From Neorhodopirellula lusitana (GTDB taxonomy: Bacteria; Planctomycetota; Planctomycetia; Pirellulales; Pirellulaceae), in the NCBI RefSeq assembly GCF_900182915.1, contig NZ_FXUG01000010.1, forward strand, positions 124,001 through 188,000: DNA of 64,000 nucleotides. Reading direction: 5' to 3'. The translations under genes and the position numbers were made by a program. Below the pieces are notes generated by a model. That model was not told the DNA's origin and made no database searches. It was given only the letters and a program-made list of their open reading frames with translations. Shown one piece after another: positions 57,024 through 64,000 of this stretch (position 1 is the first letter of the stretch; each line of letters begins with the position of its first letter).

Positions 57024-57875
57024 ATGACCGACATTATCACCGCCATCGCTATCATGTCAGCCGTGTGTGTCGCCGCAGGCATTTTCGCTGGTGCGGTTGC
57101 CTATTCCAACAAAGGCCAGCGAGTGATGCTGCTGCTGGCTTGCAGTGTCTTGGCTGCGGTCTATTTCCAGTTCTACGGGTCCGGCCAATTGCTTTGGGCC
57201 AGGTTCGTTCCTCTGTCAGCCTGCATCATCTACACCAACCTTGCCGCCGTGTTCGCGGCCCTGGCGGCCGGCTGGTCATGGCGTCTGCCCAACACACCGG
57301 CATGGCGTCGAGCAACCATGGTCGTACTGCTAGCAACCATGTCTCTCGCAGCAATCACTTGGCCGTTGCTGTCGATCGCAGTGCGTCCAGCACCCGAGGG
57401 CGGCGACGCGTGGCTAGACGGAGTCGCGATGCAAACGTCATGGGCAACATGCAGTCCGGCGGCGGCGTCCACGTTGCTAAATGCAGCCGGCATCCGGGCA
57501 ACCGAAGCCGAGTTGATCCCTCTATGCCTCACCGATTCCAGCGGCACTCCGACACTCGGCCTGTACCGTGGAGTCAAGCTTTTCGCTGAACGCCATGATC
57601 GAGATGTAGAGGTGCTTGACGAGACGCTTTCGGAACTACTCGGTGCAGACAATTGGCCAGTCTTGCTGGCCGTTGAACTGCCTTACGGAGTCGACGATCG
57701 ACGGTACGCCGATCAATGGGGCTGGATCCCTGGCATGGGGCACTCCGTCGTCGCGTTGGGCCGAACGGATGATGGTGGAGTCATCATCGGAGACCCATCG
57801 ACGGGGCTGGAACGTTGGAGCGAAGCGGACCTGAAGATTCTTTGGCACGGCAACGGACTGCGTTTATCCCGCTAA
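57024..57875 (+). CDS. Membrane-anchored C39-like cysteine peptidase
   Basis: The product has 283 residues. Four hydrophobic segments fill the first 125 residues. The C-terminal domain is a papain-like C39 fold: QTSWATCSPAAASTLLNAAG (Gln137, Cys143), GVKLFAERHDRDVEVL, LLAVELPYGVDDRRYAD, GMGHSVVALGRTD (His240) and VIIGDPSTGLERWSEADLK (Asp257). C39 peptidases usually cut double-glycine leaders in exporters, but no ABC domain is joined and no exporter is adjacent. The catalytic residues look complete, so it should be active; location (in or out) depends on topology. Confidence 0.87.
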   Translation: MTDIITAIAIMSAVCVAAGIFAGAVAYSNKGQRVMLLLACSVLAAVYFQFYGSGQLLWARFVPLSACIIYTNLAAVFAALAAGWSWRLPNTPAWRRATMVVLLATMSLAAITWPLLSIAVRPAPEGGDAWLDGVAMQTSWATCSPAAASTLLNAAGIRATEAELIPLCLTDSSGTPTLGLYRGVKLFAERHDRDVEVLDETLSELLGADNWPVLLAVELPYGVDDRRYADQWGWIPGMGHSVVALGRTDDGGVIIGDPSTGLERWSEADLKILWHGNGLRLSR

Positions 57876-57903
57876 CCAAGCTCAATCTTCGCCCCCAGCC
57901 AAT

Positions 57904-57975
57904 GCCGCTCTGAAAGCCGCTCTGAAAGCCGCTTCGAAAGCCCTGCCGAAAGTTCTTCCGAAAGATCCTCCAGGC
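57904..57975. repeat. 12-bp tandem repeat (GCCGCTCTGAAA)
   Basis: Two exact units (57904-57927) are followed by three or four progressively diverged ones, all keeping a GAAA end (GCCGCTTCGAAA, GCCCTGCCGAAA, GTTCTTCCGAAA). It lies between the C39 gene and the next gene. Confidence 0.8.
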
Positions 57976-58075
57976 ACGATCTTGCTCGCGACCGTTTCGA
58001 ATCGTGTACAAATGACTTGTTCATTCCCCAGTTCTCTGGTGGCTTTCTACACGCGACGAGTCAGGAGATCCAAGC

Positions 58076-58987
58076 ATGGTAATCACATCCGGCCCAACAA
58101 CACGCCCGCGTTCTCTTCAACTAGAAGCGTCCTGGTTCGATTCAGTGACCTCCTTTCTGCTGGCATGCATGATGCTGCTGGCGATCCTCACCAGCGTTCT
58201 GTTCGTGACTTGGCTATACGAAGAACCGCCATCGCCAGTTCCTGACGACGGTCCGATAGTTCGCTTCGTCACGTCCTCGGGCACCCCACTTTCGGACGAT
58301 TACTTTGACACTCCGTCAGCCCAGGAAGCTCCCGACCTCCACCCCATCAACATCCACGATCAGGTTGGCACGCTGACACAGCTAGCGGCCACCATGGTCC
58401 AGCAATCCGAATCGCGAGGGACGTCCGATCACTTCGGTTTGCCCAAAGGAGATCCCCGGCAGACGGGACCGGCAAACGATACCGCGAACAATCCTCACCC
58501 ATCCGATCGCGACCTCGTCCCTCGCTACGAGCGGTGGCAAATCCGATTCGTCGCCTCGTCGATCGATCAATACGCAAAGCAGCTAGGGTTCTTCGGAATC
58601 GAACTGGGAGCGATCGGAGGCGGCATTGCTGGAGTCGATTGCGTCAGCGGTTGGGGCCGCGAAGTCCAGGTACGAAAGATCATCGACACCGCCCGGGAGA
58701 AACGACTGTATCTGATGTGGACTCACCGCAGCCCACTGGAAAAGTTTGATCGCCAGTTACTAGAGCGAGCTGAAATTCAAACCACCGGACGCCAATTACT
58801 GAAGTTCATCCCGTCGGAATTGGAACATCAACTCGCAACCCTTGAATGGAACCACGCGCAGGCAAACGAGATTCCAGCGATCGACCAGATTGCCTCCACC
58901 GTTTTCCAAAGCAAATCGGTCAACGGCAAGTTTGAATTCGTTGTGGCCAGTCAGCGCTACCGGGGTGTTCAGACGGTCCTGGAGTGA
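58076..58987 (+). CDS. Membrane-anchored protein of unknown function
   Basis: ATG 58076 follows CAGGAGA by about eight bases. The 303-residue product has one N-terminal transmembrane segment (FLLACMMLLAILTSVLFVTW), an acidic/disordered linker (about 50-155) and a C-terminal globular domain (about 158-303: YERWQIRFVASSIDQYAKQL, LGAIGGGIAGVDCVS, RLYLMWTHRSPLEKFDRQL and FEFVVASQRYRG). The layout is common in planctomycete proteins; no family is recognised. Confidence 0.72.
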   Translation: MVITSGPTTRPRSLQLEASWFDSVTSFLLACMMLLAILTSVLFVTWLYEEPPSPVPDDGPIVRFVTSSGTPLSDDYFDTPSAQEAPDLHPINIHDQVGTLTQLAATMVQQSESRGTSDHFGLPKGDPRQTGPANDTANNPHPSDRDLVPRYERWQIRFVASSIDQYAKQLGFFGIELGAIGGGIAGVDCVSGWGREVQVRKIIDTAREKRLYLMWTHRSPLEKFDRQLLERAEIQTTGRQLLKFIPSELEHQLATLEWNHAQANEIPAIDQIASTVFQSKSVNGKFEFVVASQRYRGVQTVLE

Positions 58988-59401
58988 TCGACCGTGTCGT
59001 GCGAACAAGCCCGCGATGGTGCATCGACCGCCAATCGCGGGCCATGACACTTGTAGGAACGCAACCGCCCGACGGGTGTGCTTTCACCGGAATTAGGGGT
59101 GTCGGCCGTTCCGTGGTCTTTCCCGCTTCAATTCCGCCTGAAGCTACCGCAAGCACTTGGTGAGAGGGCTCGCTGATCTCAATCCCAGCGAAAACCTGAA
59201 TGGTGATTCACGTAAAAACCTCCCAAACTCGACCGAGCGCCATCAACTTGACACACCACCGCGTCTCGCGTGACATCGCAACGATCACACCTGGCAATAT
59301 GTTTCATTTAGGCAATTTTCGAGTAGAACGCCGTGAAACGTGGAAAACACGCGTCCAACACGGCCAAATTGACATGTGAAACCCAATTGGCACGGCAGCT
59401 G
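58988..59401. other. Intergenic region of about 410 bp
   Basis: No gene is supported; an in-frame extension of the next gene starts at 59333 but lacks a signal peptide start and ribosome-binding site. The promoter of the histidine-rich gene should lie in the right half. Confidence 0.35.
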
Positions 59402-59462
59402 CTTTCTTACCTAGTCAGCCAAAACAACTTTATTGGCTTTACCCCCCTACTACGTAAGAAAG
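59402..59462 (+). ncRNA. Candidate structured leader of the histidine-rich gene
   Basis: CTTTCTTAC (59402-59410) pairs perfectly with GTAAGAAAG (59454-59462), and inside it AGCCAA (59417-59422) pairs with TTGGCT (59433-59438). The outer stem closes eight bases before ATG 59471 and includes the only purine-rich stretch that could serve as ribosome-binding site, so folding would control translation. It may be a riboswitch, protein site or thermosensor. Confidence 0.45.
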
Positions 59463-59470
59463 ACTTTCAG

Positions 59471-60151
59471 ATGGCACTATTCACCAAAACAGTCGTGGCC
59501 CTGGGCTTGTTCGTTGCTTCGGTTTCCTCGACCGCCATGGCTGATACCTGTCACCACATCGATCAACTCGCACTCGACATTGCACGCCAAACTGAAACGC
59601 TGGCCAGCGAGAGCCGACACTACCGCCACACTCCGGAGTATCGCCACCTCTTGTCGGACACTCGTGAAATGGCCCGCCTCGCTGACCACATGCACGATCT
59701 CGCCCACCATCACGGCAGCATCTCGCACCTCGCTTCTGACCTAGCCCAACTGGATGCCAAGTTTCATCACGTTGAGTCATTGTTCGATCACATCGAACAC
59801 TCGGCATCCTACGGATACGGACACATTCACAGCAACACATCTCACGTGAAGAGATTGCTTAATTCAATCGCCAACGATATCCATCACCTTGAACAAGACC
59901 TCGCAACTTTGCGAACCCCTGTCTGCACAACGCCCGTCGTGGTAGCTCGCCCACCCATCTACACTCCTCGAATCACTTACCCGCGACCAACACCAAGTTA
60001 CAACCGCCACCCGCAACACGATCGGCACAACAGTATCGGACACGACTCCCATCGTCGCGGATCTTCGGTGCACGATAGCAATCGCCGCCCTTCCCGCGGA
60101 CGCACCCTGTCGTTCGGCGGCGGAAGCACTCGATTCACGGTCAAGTTCTAA
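59471..60151 (+). CDS. Histidine-rich exported protein
   Basis: ATG 59471 starts a 226-residue protein with a signal peptide (MALFTKTVVALGLFVASVSS, cleavage near AMADT). Residues about 25-150 are a helical bundle unusually rich in His (for example MHDLAHHHGSISHLASDLAQ and KFHHVESLFDHIEHSASY). A Pro-rich linker with paired Cys (PVCTTP) and a basic His/Arg/Ser tail follow. Several HxxxH and HH pairs suggest metal binding or sequestration (Ni, Zn or Cu), which is inference. The upstream leader is strongly structured and a strong terminator follows. Confidence 0.75.
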   Translation: MALFTKTVVALGLFVASVSSTAMADTCHHIDQLALDIARQTETLASESRHYRHTPEYRHLLSDTREMARLADHMHDLAHHHGSISHLASDLAQLDAKFHHVESLFDHIEHSASYGYGHIHSNTSHVKRLLNSIANDIHHLEQDLATLRTPVCTTPVVVARPPIYTPRITYPRPTPSYNRHPQHDRHNSIGHDSHRRGSSVHDSNRRPSRGRTLSFGGGSTRFTVKF

Positions 60152-60182
60152 GGCCGCCAAGCTAAACCGCTGTTGCCCCACC

Positions 60183-60224
60183 ATGCGGTCCCGAAGTCAC
60201 TCTTGAGTGACCTCGGGGCCGCAT
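60183..60224 (+). terminator. Long hairpin terminator after the histidine-rich gene
   Basis: ATGCGG pairs with CCGCAT, CCCGA with CGGG(G), and GTCACTC with GAGTGAC around TT, in nested register from 60183 to 60224, followed by GTTTC. A short T run makes it weaker than a classic terminator, but the stem is long. Confidence 0.7.
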
Positions 60225-60511
60225 GTTTCGTTACGCATCCAATGACAGCGTAAACCAAACGCTCCGATACGCCCCAAAGCCTTGATCTCAGTCCGCCTCG
60301 CTCCACCTGGCGTGACGTCAACACTTATTCGCTCGTCCAAACGACAGGCGTTTTTCGATCGCCAAGATTTGGGAAAGACGCCGTAGCTGGACCCGCCAGA
60401 GTTCAGGACTTTTACCGATTTGGTCGGTGTTTCGATGGACTCCCAAAGCCTGACGACATCGGCTCCCGCAGGCGGCCTCCAGCGACACTGGGGTTCTCGC
60501 GGAACAATCTA
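60225..60511. other. Convergent intergenic region
   Basis: No gene is supported. It contains copy 2 of the dispersed hairpin (60387-60406); otherwise nothing notable. Confidence 0.35.
60387..60406. repeat. Short dispersed hairpin repeat, copy 2
   Basis: CTGGACCCGCCAGAGTTCAG differs from the copy at 39481-39500 at two positions. Both are preceded by GTAG. Confidence 0.7.
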
Positions 60512-62143
60512 CTAATGTCCCAATTGCAAGAGTTCCGGCCGGAAGATCATCACCAGGCCCAGCGCCAGGATCACGAGCCCGCTCAGCAGTTTCAGCCAAC
60601 GGCCTTCGCGTTCTTGCAACTTGCGATGTGAGAGTGTCGCGACCACGATGGTTAGCAACACCGCATCATCAAGCATGTAAGCAGTGATGTAGATCGTCAG
60701 GTACGCATAGTTTTGCCACGGGGGCAGTTCCTGCAGCGTTAAGATTTGCGTGTACAGGGCGGGCAACCCAGCGGTACAGAGCAACTCGATCATGTTGACC
60801 ACGACAGCCAACGCGATCGCGCCGCTAATGGCCACGGTCAAATATTTCGCGTCTACGATCTGCCGCACTCTTCGGTATAAGCCCGGCTTCTTGCTTTCGG
60901 GAATCGACAGGGAAACTCCCTTCTTGAACGCGAAGAAATCCTTCACGTTCACAACGCCAATCACCAGCCCCAAAACTCCCAAAACAATCTGAACGGGTCG
61001 AGCAATGCCGATCAACAAAAACAGGTTCAGCCAAGCTGCCATGAAGGCGAAATAAGCCATCCCACTGACTAACACGAACGTGCCAGCAATCAGAATGATC
61101 TTCCGGCGATCCTTGATGTTAACCAAAACGGACAGCAGGAAGACGAGAACCCACATCGCACACGGGTTGAAGCCATCAACAAGGCCAACCAGAAACGAGA
61201 ATAGCGGCATACCGAGGTCACGAACCTTCAACTCGCCGAAAACCGGAACATCGATCACCTCTTCCGGAGTTGCGCTACTCGTTGACTCAACGTTCACGTC
61301 CGCCAAACCCGTTTCATCCTCCGTCGCTTCATCTGGCAACACCCACTCCTGATCGAGATCCGCGTCGTCAACGTCATTGCTGACCGCGTCACTGTCCGGC
61401 ACATTCGAAACCTGCAAGACGCCCAAAAGGCTACCCACCGGCCCCATCCAAACCTGAGCTCTGGCGGATGGATCTGGCTGATTTGGTGCCTCGGCCAGAA
61501 CGCGTGCCTTTCGACCGATCAGTTCCTCCAATTCAGCACCCGTGGTGTCGTCGCCTCGGTAGCCAATGATTACGTGCCCACCAAAGTCGATCGTCGGTAG
61601 GCCAGGTGCACTTCCCGCCCCACGACAAAGGGCATCCCAACGAGCGCGAGCAACCGCGTCAACGTCGACCTCGTGAATGCGGAACTGAATCGCCGGCCAC
61701 CGCTGCTTCAAACCACGGATGAAAACTTTCGCATCCGCACAACGTGGACAGGTGCGACGTGTGTAGACATCGGCGGTGAACAGATCTTCGATCAACGGAC
61801 CGCTCTTTGCCGATCCCTCGAACCCGAAATACATCCGATCGCAACAATAGAAAGACGGCACCACCGGCTTAGAACGCCCCGCTTTTTTTGTCAGCTCATA
61901 GAGCCGTTTCAATTGCGGTCGTTCTTTCACGACGTCCCGCGTCAGAACCTCGATTCCGGGGATCCGCTGTTTCAATTCTTCAAGATAGACAGCGACCTCA
62001 CCCGCCGATGGCTTATCGCTACGAACGAACACCTCGAGCTGGACCACGCCGGCTCGACCGTCAGCCGCCGCGACCGTTTGCCACGTCGCCATCACCCCAA
62101 GAATTAGAATCGCGAACATGCGAACGATCGATCGAGTCTTCAT
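60512..62143 (-). CDS. Glutaredoxin-like/CcdA (DsbD-like) fusion thiol-redox membrane protein
   Basis: ATG 62143 follows GGAGG and gives 543 residues with a signal peptide (MKTRSIVRMFAILILGVMAT). Two thioredoxin-fold regions lie outside the membrane: the first has YCCDRMYF (about 100), the second ADVYTRRTCPRCADAKVF with a CPRC pair and a cis-Pro GLPTIDF. After an acidic linker come six or seven membrane helices of the CcdA type: GFNPCAMWVLVFLLS and ELLCTAGLPALYTQIL carry the two conserved membrane cysteines. Electrons probably pass from cytosolic thiols through the membrane pair to the CPRC. The order with extracytoplasmic thioredoxin N-terminal to CcdA differs from DsbD. Confidence 0.85.
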   Translation of the reverse strand: MKTRSIVRMFAILILGVMATWQTVAAADGRAGVVQLEVFVRSDKPSAGEVAVYLEELKQRIPGIEVLTRDVVKERPQLKRLYELTKKAGRSKPVVPSFYCCDRMYFGFEGSAKSGPLIEDLFTADVYTRRTCPRCADAKVFIRGLKQRWPAIQFRIHEVDVDAVARARWDALCRGAGSAPGLPTIDFGGHVIIGYRGDDTTGAELEELIGRKARVLAEAPNQPDPSARAQVWMGPVGSLLGVLQVSNVPDSDAVSNDVDDADLDQEWVLPDEATEDETGLADVNVESTSSATPEEVIDVPVFGELKVRDLGMPLFSFLVGLVDGFNPCAMWVLVFLLSVLVNIKDRRKIILIAGTFVLVSGMAYFAFMAAWLNLFLLIGIARPVQIVLGVLGLVIGVVNVKDFFAFKKGVSLSIPESKKPGLYRRVRQIVDAKYLTVAISGAIALAVVVNMIELLCTAGLPALYTQILTLQELPPWQNYAYLTIYITAYMLDDAVLLTIVVATLSHRKLQEREGRWLKLLSGLVILALGLVMIFRPELLQLGH

Positions 62144-62409
62144 CGGTTCATTGCCTCCGCTCGCAGGCAAAGCAAAAGCTGTACCCACGCACAATCAACC
62201 TCATTTCAATCAAAAACGACCGGGCAGCGCGACCCAATTGCACGCCTGAGCGTGCACGCATGCACGCCGACACACGCCCCTTGCGAATCGTCGTCGACCC
62301 ACAACGCAACTCCGCGTTCGACGTCGCGCCCGATTGGACGCGTCAACGCACTATCCGTTTCCACCCAACACGATACCGCATGCCTCCAGCAAGTCAGGCA
62401 AACCGCCTG
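62144..62409. other. Spacer between the sulfatase and redox genes
   Basis: No gene is supported. CGTGCA-CGCA-TGCACG (about 62252-62267) is a short perfect inverted repeat, position unremarkable. Confidence 0.35.
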
Positions 62410-64000
62410 CTACTTAGCGACTGCCGCAGGGATGATTGCCTCGGCGGTGCGATCGTCGACCACGAAATGACCGAGCGGAAGATGCGTTACCGCATCCCGG
62501 ATCAACCACACTTCGCCTGGACGCGATCGCTGAGTTTCGCGGCTGCCTGCGTCAACAGTTGCCTTCATTGAGACTTGCCCCGATGCTTCGACCAAACACA
62601 ACTCCACAGCCGCCGCACGTTTGTTGGTGAAGAAGATCGGAAACTTGTTTCCATCTGGTACGGAAACCGGGGGATTTTTTCCCTGACTCGGAAACCACGG
62701 TAGCTTCACTAACGAATCAACCGACGGCTCCACTCGCTCGTGGAAGTCTTTCGGGGCATCCCGCCGGAAAGCTTCAAGTATTGCTTCCGAAGACGGCAGA
62801 CTCGCCAAGTTCGTCCACTCGAAGGGGTCGCTTTCCAGATCGTACAACTCTTCGCTACCGTCGTAGTAATGAATGTACTGGTGCGTCCGATTGCTGACGC
62901 TGTAGCTGCCCGGTTTAGACAGGTAAGTGACGCTGCTATGCGTCCAATCTTGATTCGCGGGATCGGAAAGCAGCGGCAAGATCGAGGGACCGTCATTCCC
63001 GGACTTCTTCGGCAACCCGCACAGGTCAATCAACGTGGGATAAAGGCTTAACAGGTTCACGGGAGCATCGCACACGGTGCCCGCCGCGGTTCCGCTTGGA
63101 AGCGCAGTGGAGATTCCTGCAGGCACACGGACCATCAACGGCACACGAGTCACCGCCCGCCAAGGTGTGTACTTTTGCCAGTGTTCTTTTTCGCCCAGCT
63201 GCCAACCGTGGTCCGACCAAAGCACCACGATCGTGTTGTCCGCATTCGGGCTGGCCTCCAACGCATCGAGGACGCGTCCTAGCATCGCATCGGCAAAGTG
63301 GATCGACGCCAAGTAACCTTGGATGCCCTGTTTCCATTGCCCCTGCTCTTGAATGTGAGCGAAGTATCGGTTGCGAGCTGCACTGGCACCCACCGCCGGC
63401 ACATCGTCGAGGTCATTCGGCTTATAGCCCGGCGGCAACTGAATGCTTTCCAGCGGGAAGGGCTCGAAGTACTTCTTTGGAACAAACCACGGTTCGTGAG
63501 GCCTATAAAGACCGCATGCCAAGAAAAACGGCTTGTCGTGCTTTTGATTCAATTGCTCCGATACATACTTCGCCGTTAGCCAGTCCCCACCAAACTCCTC
63601 GTCCGTCATGTCGAGCGCCGCCCAGTCCGTATCGACATACTGCCAAGGACCGCCGCGTGGCAAACTTGCCGGACGCACCTTCGGATCAGCGGAATCGGGC
63701 AGCGGGTTTTCCGTCTCCGCGGCCGGGTAGTACTCATCCCACGACGCCGCTTCGATGAAATAGTGCAGCATCTTGCCCGAGCCCGAAGCACGGTAACCAT
63801 TGTTTCGGAAGTGCTGCGGGATCAAGACTTCCGTCGGCATGATCTCACGCATCGCTTGACGATTGTCGTACATCCCACTTCGATGCGGCGATCGCCCGGT
63901 AAAGATCGCCGAACGACACGGATTGCACGCCGGTGCCGGACAATGCGCGTTGTTAAACAGAATCCCACTCGCAGCGAGTCGGTCCAAGTTTGGCGTGATC
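62410..64000 (-). CDS. Sulfatase, 5' end beyond the window
   Basis: The frame is open to the window edge (ITPNLDRLAASG... before the first listed residues), so the N-terminal part with the first metal site is missing. The formylglycine site CNPCRSAIFTGRSP fits CxPxR, so it needs FGE-type maturation. Further conserved parts are FLACGLYRPHEPWFVPKKYF, TIVVLWSDHGWQLGEKEHW (metal Asp/His), and a C-terminal DLESDPFEWTNLASLP. It is of the iduronate-2-sulfatase/choline-sulfatase type (S1) abundant in planctomycetes for sulfated polysaccharides. Substrate unknown; at least 529 residues visible. Confidence 0.95.
   Translation of the reverse strand, partial: ITPNLDRLAASGILFNNAHCPAPACNPCRSAIFTGRSPHRSGMYDNRQAMREIMPTEVLIPQHFRNNGYRASGSGKMLHYFIEAASWDEYYPAAETENPLPDSADPKVRPASLPRGGPWQYVDTDWAALDMTDEEFGGDWLTAKYVSEQLNQKHDKPFFLACGLYRPHEPWFVPKKYFEPFPLESIQLPPGYKPNDLDDVPAVGASAARNRYFAHIQEQGQWKQGIQGYLASIHFADAMLGRVLDALEASPNADNTIVVLWSDHGWQLGEKEHWQKYTPWRAVTRVPLMVRVPAGISTALPSGTAAGTVCDAPVNLLSLYPTLIDLCGLPKKSGNDGPSILPLLSDPANQDWTHSSVTYLSKPGSYSVSNRTHQYIHYYDGSEELYDLESDPFEWTNLASLPSSEAILEAFRRDAPKDFHERVEPSVDSLVKLPWFPSQGKNPPVSVPDGNKFPIFFTNKRAAAVELCLVEASGQVSMKATVDAGSRETQRSRPGEVWLIRDAVTHLPLGHFVVDDRTAEAIIPAAVAK

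Noticed and set aside
57784..58011. Minus-strand frame with RSGFQSGFQSG repeats
   Set aside because: The repeats mirror the 12-bp DNA array, and the frame overlaps the end of the C39 peptidase gene without a start signal.
1..64000. CRISPR array or toxin-antitoxin/defence system
   Set aside because: The tandem arrays present have no spacers of regular length, and no Cas, restriction-modification, or recognisable toxin-antitoxin genes were seen.

Overview
The window looks like a chromosomal segment of a planctomycete close to Rhodopirellula and other Pirellulaceae. The evidence is a Planctomycetales-type TIGR03067 lipocalin-like protein, a Cys-type sulfatase, several secreted or membrane proteins of unknown function with a single N-terminal anchor, moderate GC content, and loosely packed genes broken by tight operons. 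This assignment is by inspection only.

Layout. Positions 1-1.8 kb hold the end of an accessory, probably prophage-like, region: a truncated unknown CDS, a small membrane protein and a P63C-domain protein. After a TlpA-like thioredoxin come the divergent xylR/xylA pair (3.7-6.3 kb), an MDR-type oxidoreductase, the TIGR03067 protein and a Dps. At 9.8-14.0 kb sits a compact operon of three genes: an SbnA/CysK-like PLP synthase, an FAD/NAD(P)-binding protein (NAD_binding_9 type) and a Y4yA-type PLP decarboxylase. It looks like a small biosynthetic unit making a diaminopropionate-like metabolite. Convergent to it, 14.0-22.5 kb carries six genes of the ligase-associated DNA-repair type: radical SAM protein, DUF4130-UdgX, beta-lactamase-fold exonuclease, ATP-dependent ligase, Lhr-like helicase and PdeM. 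Four of the five junctions are ATGA overlaps.

From 22.7 to 57 kb many genes are typical of general, oxidative or envelope stress: DUF883-like anchor, GH13 glucan enzyme, DUF421, YihY, a GSP26-like flavin protein, large catalase KatE, a phospholipid-methyltransferase-like enzyme, a zinc ribbon, DUF2945, endonuclease III, cardiolipin synthase, BON-MscS channel, GlsB/YeaQ protein, MgtC/SapB and PAP2. Sensory genes lie among them: a CheB-CheR-PAS-LOV-PAS hybrid kinase with a clear blue-light LOV signature, a lone receiver protein, and a KaiC-like double ATPase translationally coupled to a second hybrid kinase.

The right end (57-64 kb) has a membrane-anchored C39-like peptidase, a histidine-rich secreted protein behind a strongly structured leader, a glutaredoxin-CcdA fusion and the 3' part of a sulfatase gene. 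Intergenic DNA contains several short tandem arrays (7, 12, 16 and 18 bp), two families of dispersed palindromes, clear hairpin terminators and two candidate structured RNA leaders. I saw no rRNA, convincing tRNA, CRISPR array or intact insertion sequence.
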